This document shows, one piece after another, positions 60,100-64,000 of a stretch of 64,000 nucleotides of DNA (positions are counted from its first letter, which is position 1; each line of letters begins with the position of its first letter). The translations under genes were made by a program, and so were the position numbers. A model generated the notes under the pieces. That model saw nothing but the letters and a program-made list of their open reading frames with translations. It searched no databases and had not been told where the DNA came from. The DNA is taken from contig JADKFC010000001.1 of assembly GCA_016717655.1 (NCBI GenBank), positions 558,001 to 622,000 of the forward strand, read 5' to 3'. The stretch is from Saprospiraceae bacterium. GTDB taxonomy: Bacteria; Bacteroidota; Bacteroidia; Chitinophagales; Saprospiraceae.

Positions 60100-60858
60100 T
60101 TACTGATTTAACCATTGTTTAAACTCCTGACTGTTTTCACTGCTTACCATGATTTCACGTTTGGCAGCCGGATTGAGTTCAATTTTAATTCTGCTCTTGC
60201 TCAAATTAACCATGGAATGGATGGCGGTTATATGCGTTATGAAACTGCGATTTAGTCGGAAAAAATGATTGGGATTTAATACTACTTCGAGGTCCGATAG
60301 TCTGTAGTCAACAATAAACCTTGACCCATCCTTTTTAACCAGGTAAACATACCTGTCTTCTCCTTCAAAATAGGCAATTTGTTCGGTCGGCACACTCAAA
60401 AGTTTTTCACCTCTATTCACCATAAATCTTTCCTGGAAGGTTTTTGGTTCAAGGGCAATGGCCTTTTTTAACCACTCCATCGAGATGGGGGCGTGCTGTG
60501 GAAAGCGGATCTTGTATTTTTCAAGACTGATTTTTAACTCTTCTTCCCCAATAGGTTTTAACAAATAATCAATGCTATTGACTTTGAATGCTTTTAAAGC
60601 GTATGCATCAAAAGCCGTCGTAAATATTATTGGAATATCCACTTTGACCTGATCAAAAATGGCAAAACTTGAGCCGTCTGCCAAATGGATGTCCATGAAG
60701 ATGAGGTCTGCACTTTCGTTTTCTAACCAGGTTACAGCCTCTGATATAGTAGTAAGCTGAGCTAAAATTATTGCCTCCGGGTCTACCCGTTTGAGCTGCC
60801 TTTCCAGGTGTTCCTGGGCAGGTTTTTCATCTTCTATGATCAATACTTTTAGTTTCAT
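60100..60858 (-). CDS. LytTR-family response regulator
   Basis: 252 residues: REC domain with Asp56 in LIFMDIHLADGS, conserved Thr/Lys (IIFTTAFDAYALKAF, DYLLKPIGEEEL) and a C-terminal LytTR DNA-binding domain (RFMVNRGEKLLSVPTEQIAY, FFRLNRSFITHITAIHSM). It is the classical output partner of LytS-type kinases; the REC-LytS hybrid gene lies 10 bp upstream. Likely DNA binding to direct repeats; the target is unknown. Confidence 0.93.
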   Translation of the reverse strand: MKLKVLIIEDEKPAQEHLERQLKRVDPEAIILAQLTTISEAVTWLENESADLIFMDIHLADGSSFAIFDQVKVDIPIIFTTAFDAYALKAFKVNSIDYLLKPIGEEELKISLEKYKIRFPQHAPISMEWLKKAIALEPKTFQERFMVNRGEKLLSVPTEQIAYFEGEDRYVYLVKKDGSRFIVDYRLSDLEVVLNPNHFFRLNRSFITHITAIHSMVNLSKSRIKIELNPAAKREIMVSSENSQEFKQWLNQ

Positions 60859-60868
60859 TTTAAAGGTA

Positions 60869-61870
60869 TTAAAACTCCGGAATTAAGGGCAATGTTACTT
60901 TAAATGTTTCTATATTTTTTTCAATGTTGAGGTCCATGCCAGTCAACAAAACATACCTGCTTCTCAAATTTTTCAATCCAAGTCCGGTGGATGGTTCTTC
61001 TATGGGTCGCAGTGATAAATTATTAGCAACTTCTAAGGTGTTGCCTTTCTGGGTGATTGTGATTTCCAACGTTTGGTTATTCGATATTATATTGTGCTTA
61101 ATACTGTTTTCTGCTAACAACTGCAGGGCAAATGGAGGCAAAACATAGCGTAATTCATCAATGGCCACCTTGAGTTTTAAATTTGAGCCAAATCTCATTT
61201 TTTGTAAGTAAATATAACTGTCAAGTAGTTCAATTTCTCTTTCAAGGGGTATCAGTTTTTCATCTCCCATCTCCAATATTCGCCGATACATGCGTGCAAA
61301 CTGAACGGTAAACTTTATGGCAGTCTCGGGTTCACTGCCTATCAATGACACTAATGTGTTAAGACAATTGAATAAAAAGTGAGGGTTGATTTGGTCCTTT
61401 AATACTTCAAATCGACTAGCTAAATTTTCTTTTTCCTGTTGGAGGTTTTTTAACAAGAGTGCCTGGTTCTCCTCTTTGAGTTTATTATTGTGTTCTCTTA
61501 ATGCAAATGCATCCAGGGCGTTGTCAATGATTAGTTTGAGCTCTTCAAACTTCCAGGGTTTTGTAATGTAATAGTATATTTTACCTTTATTGATTGCATC
61601 TATTGTAGCCTGCATATCACTATAGCCGGTAAGTATCATTCTTATGATTTTGGGATGTTGCTCACTCAGCATTGTTAAAAATTCTACCCCACTAGTACCA
61701 GGCATCCGTTGATCACTGATCACTAACTGAATTGGATGATCATTTAACAATGAAATAGCTTCTTCTGCAGTCCCAGCTGTTAAAACCTTGTAATGTCGCC
61801 TGAATACGGCATGAAAGGCAGCTAGATTATCAGCTTCATCATCAAGGTATAAAATTGTATAGAGAGGCAT
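60869..61870 (-). CDS. Hybrid REC-histidine kinase (LytS type)
   Basis: 333 residues. An N-terminal REC domain with the acidic pair (YLDDEADN), Asp53 (LVISDQRMPG) and the Lys (ITKPWKFEEL), then a coiled coil (about 125-155), then a His_kinase domain with His164 in INPHFLFNCLN and an HATPase (LLAENSIKHNI, STGLGLKNLRSRYVLL). There is no membrane segment, so it is a cytosolic kinase with its own receiver, probably fed by the membrane kinase at the end of the window and passing signal to the LytTR protein: a likely phosphorelay. Confidence 0.9.
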   Translation of the reverse strand: MPLYTILYLDDEADNLAAFHAVFRRHYKVLTAGTAEEAISLLNDHPIQLVISDQRMPGTSGVEFLTMLSEQHPKIIRMILTGYSDMQATIDAINKGKIYYYITKPWKFEELKLIIDNALDAFALREHNNKLKEENQALLLKNLQQEKENLASRFEVLKDQINPHFLFNCLNTLVSLIGSEPETAIKFTVQFARMYRRILEMGDEKLIPLEREIELLDSYIYLQKMRFGSNLKLKVAIDELRYVLPPFALQLLAENSIKHNIISNNQTLEITITQKGNTLEVANNLSLRPIEEPSTGLGLKNLRSRYVLLTGMDLNIEKNIETFKVTLPLIPEF

Positions 61871-61873
61871 TCC

Positions 61874-62182
61874 TTATTTGGATTTATAACCCAGCAAAAA
61901 TACGATTAAAAATAAGATGGTATTCAACGCAATGTAAAACTTCCAAACTGGTTCCATATTGGGTGTTCCACCTCTTGCATCTAACATCATTGTATAAATG
62001 AATCGACAGGCCAACAGCCAAAGAGTTACATTGATGATCAGCCATAATAATTGGACTGAAATGCCAACCCCCAGCCACCTAACCAAAATGAGTTTAAAAA
62101 ATAAATAGAGGCCATGAGTAACCAAAACGGCGTAGATTATCAGACACACCAGAACGAACACCAAAAGAATGCCCATTTTCAA
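61874..62182 (-). CDS. Small three-helix membrane protein
   Basis: 102 residues with three hydrophobic segments (GILLVFVLVCLIIYAVLV; VQLLWLIINVTLWLLACRFI; FYIALNTILFLIVFLLGY). No family recognised. It lies 3 bp before the REC-kinase gene, so it may be a membrane partner or anchor of that kinase. Confidence 0.6.
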   Translation of the reverse strand: MKMGILLVFVLVCLIIYAVLVTHGLYLFFKLILVRWLGVGISVQLLWLIINVTLWLLACRFIYTMMLDARGGTPNMEPVWKFYIALNTILFLIVFLLGYKSK

Positions 62183-62275
62183 TGATTTGGAACAAAATTA
62201 CAATCGGCTTTGGATTTCAATTTTTCTTTTGCAGTGAAAGAGGAAAATGGGGTAGTGAGTAGTGGCCGGTTTATT

Positions 62276-63016
62276 TTATAAATGTGCAAACATCATGGCC
62301 CCAAAAGAGGTAAATCCCCAAACCCACTGTTGCCACGGATTTTTGCAGGCTGCCAAGTCTGATAAAACTTCAACCCATCTGAAAGGAAGGTAAAAGAAGA
62401 AAAAAAACAGTATGAGTTGAGGTAAATGAGTGATAATTCTCGTACCTGTTGAAGATGTCAATTCTGTCAATAAGTTTCCAAGGAAGATTGAAAAATAAGC
62501 TGTGTAAATGAGAACTAAACTACGTGACCACATTTCACGTACGGCAGATTTTGTTTGAGGTACGGGTTCCAAAGTATAACGAATTATTAATATTTCTCCA
62601 AATACTATCCCTGCACCAGCTACATAGATGAAAAATTGAATTTGCCATGGGGGATCATCCTGATGGAATATTAACTTTTGGCCCATCTGATAAATTACGG
62701 GTATAACCAGGTAAGTCATCTTGCAATAGCTTCGCCAAATAACGTTGAAAAGCAACATAATCCCAAACAAACAGCTTTGACTGAATTTATTCCAAAGGAT
62801 ATTTTGTTGCGGATTTAGAGCTATAAATGTACGACTAATCAGGTATTTACTTGCCCTTACTTCAAAGGCAAGTAAAATTACCAAAAGACTTTTTAATTCC
62901 AGAGGTAAATCTATTATTGAGAGTTGCTCATCTGTACCAGAATTGGATAGTAAATAGGACACTAATGCCAATATTACATTGAAAAAGGCGCCCTTGTAAC
63001 CACTGAAAGGGATCAA
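62276..63016 (-). CDS. Multi-pass membrane protein in signalling operon
   Basis: 246 residues with about seven hydrophobic segments (FFNVILALVSYLLS; LKSLLVILLAFEV; CLFGIMLLFNVIW; IQFFIYVAGAGIVFGEIL; LVLIYTAYFSIFLGNLL; LPQLILFFFFFYLPF). No known motif. The start overlaps the end of the 63013 gene by 4 bp. Together with that gene it may form a seven-helix sensor pair for the kinases around it. A role is not assigned. Confidence 0.6.
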   Translation of the reverse strand: MIPFSGYKGAFFNVILALVSYLLSNSGTDEQLSIIDLPLELKSLLVILLAFEVRASKYLISRTFIALNPQQNILWNKFSQSCLFGIMLLFNVIWRSYCKMTYLVIPVIYQMGQKLIFHQDDPPWQIQFFIYVAGAGIVFGEILIIRYTLEPVPQTKSAVREMWSRSLVLIYTAYFSIFLGNLLTELTSSTGTRIITHLPQLILFFFFFYLPFRWVEVLSDLAACKNPWQQWVWGFTSFGAMMFAHL

Positions 63017-63729
63017 ATGTTTTCTTTTTTTGCTGATAAAACCAGGAGAAGAAGGGCAGGGGTATACAACAACCCGGTAAGAGCTCTGGCCAGTAAGGCT
63101 AGTTCATTTTCGGAAAAAAGCAAGGGAAGTACCACCGTTAAATCACAAAGAAAAAAGAAAACCATGCCCCAAAAGATCTTTTGTGATTGACTGCGGGTAA
63201 ATTCAGGTCTGAGTTCCGCCAGTTGGGCGCTAATTAGTGATACCACTAAAACAAATGCATATTTTAGAATGGGGTCTTTTATAGGAAGATCGATAGGATT
63301 TTTGCCTATCAGGGTATAGATTATGGTATAAAGGATTGTACCTGTCAGGAATGCATATAATACTTTTACTTTATTTTTCTTCAGTTGGTCCAATGGGGGT
63401 GCATGACGCAAAATCAAAAGTACCTGAACAATGATGAAGAACAACATTCCTATTTGCAATAGGTTGGCCAGTATGAGAAATCCATCTGCCACAACGGTTA
63501 AAAGAAAAGCATATAAGAGAAGGCGGACATTTTTGAGGTGTGATTGATGGTAATACAATATGCCTGCCATCGTGGCAATTATTAGGGTTCTGCCAAATCT
63601 GAATATTTTACTTAACCCATTATCTTGGAACGGTAAACCATTTTGCCAATATTGTACATCAACAATGGTGTTACCCAGGGTAAATAACACAGAGAGAATA
63701 AAAAGCCATTTCCATGTTTTCATTGACAA
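63013..63729 (-). CDS. Seven-to-eight-helix membrane protein, weak YhhN/TMEM86 likeness
   Basis: 238 residues, eight hydrophobic segments. VRLLLYAFLLTVVADGFLIL and the final LALLARALTGLLYTPALLLL recall the YhhN (lysoplasmalogenase) fold with its Asp motif, but the match is weak and the key residues are not certain. Overlaps 62276-63016 by 4 bp and starts 12 bp after the kinase stop at 63742, so it is co-transcribed with signalling genes. Confidence 0.5.
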   Translation of the reverse strand: MSMKTWKWLFILSVLFTLGNTIVDVQYWQNGLPFQDNGLSKIFRFGRTLIIATMAGILYYHQSHLKNVRLLLYAFLLTVVADGFLILANLLQIGMLFFIIVQVLLILRHAPPLDQLKKNKVKVLYAFLTGTILYTIIYTLIGKNPIDLPIKDPILKYAFVLVVSLISAQLAELRPEFTRSQSQKIFWGMVFFFLCDLTVVLPLLFSENELALLARALTGLLYTPALLLLVLSAKKENI

Positions 63730-63741
63730 AAATTCAGGAAG

Positions 63742-64000
63742 TTACAGTGGTAGTTTTATTATAAAGGTGGTGCCCGAACCTGGCTCAGAATCTACCGTTA
63801 TATCTCCCTCCGTGTTCTTTGATGATGGCATAGCTGATGGCCAATCCAAGGCCGGTGCCTTTGCCAATGTCTTTGGTGGTAAAAAGGGTTCAAAAACTTT
63901 ATTTTGGGTTTCTTTATCCATACCCATGCCTGTATCCGTTATTGAAATGAGGCAGTGATTGCCTTCGAGAATGGTTTCTATTTTTATTTTTCCTGCTCCA
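63742..64000 (-). CDS. Sensor histidine kinase, C-terminal HATPase (5' end outside window; two indels)
   Basis: The frame is open to the right edge: KIKIETILEGNHCLISITDTG, then MGMDKETQNKVFEPF. The next 26 residues are out of frame in the formal reading. In the other frame the same bases encode TTKDIGKGTGLGLAISYAI and IKEHGG, the textbook G2 box. The original frame then resumes as DITVDSEPGSGTTFIIKLPL. A missing T in TTTTT near 63885 and an extra G in GGG near 63815 explain this. It is a HisKA-type kinase and first gene of the six-gene signalling operon. Confidence 0.85.
   Translation of the reverse strand, partial: GAGKIKIETILEGNHCLISITDTGMGMDKETQNKVFEPFLPPKTLAKAPALDWPSAMPSSKNTEGDITVDSEPGSGTTFIIKLPL

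Noticed and set aside
62276..63729. Transporter function for the two multi-pass proteins
   Set aside because: No transporter motif is visible and the operon context is signalling; they are left as unassigned membrane proteins.

Overview
The window looks like a chromosomal stretch from a Bacteroidota bacterium, most likely of the Saprospiria/Saprospiraceae type. The support is: type IX secretion sorting domains (types A and B), SusC/SusD, a fused CcoN-CcoO cbb3 oxidase, Bacteroidota-type promoter boxes (TAnnTTTG), LytTR and 7TM-type signalling, and exported TPR-CHAT proteins. I see no tRNA, rRNA, transposase, CRISPR array or phage module. The genus is an inference; no marker gene fixes it.

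Layout. 1-2.0 kb: two convergent sensor kinases of the LuxR-partner (NarL/LiaS) class; the left one has Tyr where the phosphoacceptor His should be. 2.3-16.0 kb (+): a surface-protein cluster with an outer-membrane barrel, a giant surface protein, a fibronectin-III protein, a small T9SS protein and a repeat fibre capped by an S74 chaperone. 16.8-23.5 kb (-): a second, facing cluster with another S74-capped fibre, a barrel, a beta-helix lipoprotein and a Cys-rich repeat protein with a type B T9SS tail. 23.5-32.3 kb: an unusual module of a pseudo-ABC membrane protein, a split P-loop NTPase, an exported TPR-CHAT protease with a C-terminal membrane anchor and a secreted subtilisin, transcribed away from a sigma factor and a membrane TPR protein. 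32.3-32.7 kb: heptanucleotide arrays. 32.7-41.7 kb (+): copper P-type ATPase ccoI, ccoS, a fused ccoNO, ccoQ, ccoP, ccoG, ccoH, a SafE-like protein and a small metallothionein-like protein, with an FNR-like site in front of ccoS. 41.8-45.6 kb (-): a secreted endonuclease/phosphatase-family protein and a propeller/Y_Y_Y/LuxR regulator. 45.7-55.0 kb (+): a polysaccharide utilisation locus (PKD lipoprotein, SusC, SusD, two GH30 enzymes). 55.0-64.0 kb (-): an EI24-like membrane protein, a T9SS propeller-like protein, small unknowns and a six-gene signalling operon ending in a REC-LytS kinase and a LytTR regulator.

About eighteen reading-frame lesions interrupt otherwise well-conserved genes (including ccoNO, susC and the kinase at the right edge). 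Most are a one-base under-call in a short homopolymer, and there is one 51-bp poly-G-rich insert. This pattern points to sequence or assembly error rather than real decay. Pieces are listed as separate entries and linked in the text.

The best candidates for something undescribed are the subtilisin / exported CHAT / NTPase / pseudo-ABC / sigma-factor neighbourhood, the small CxCxxCxC protein beside the cbb3 genes, and the two convergent fibre clusters.
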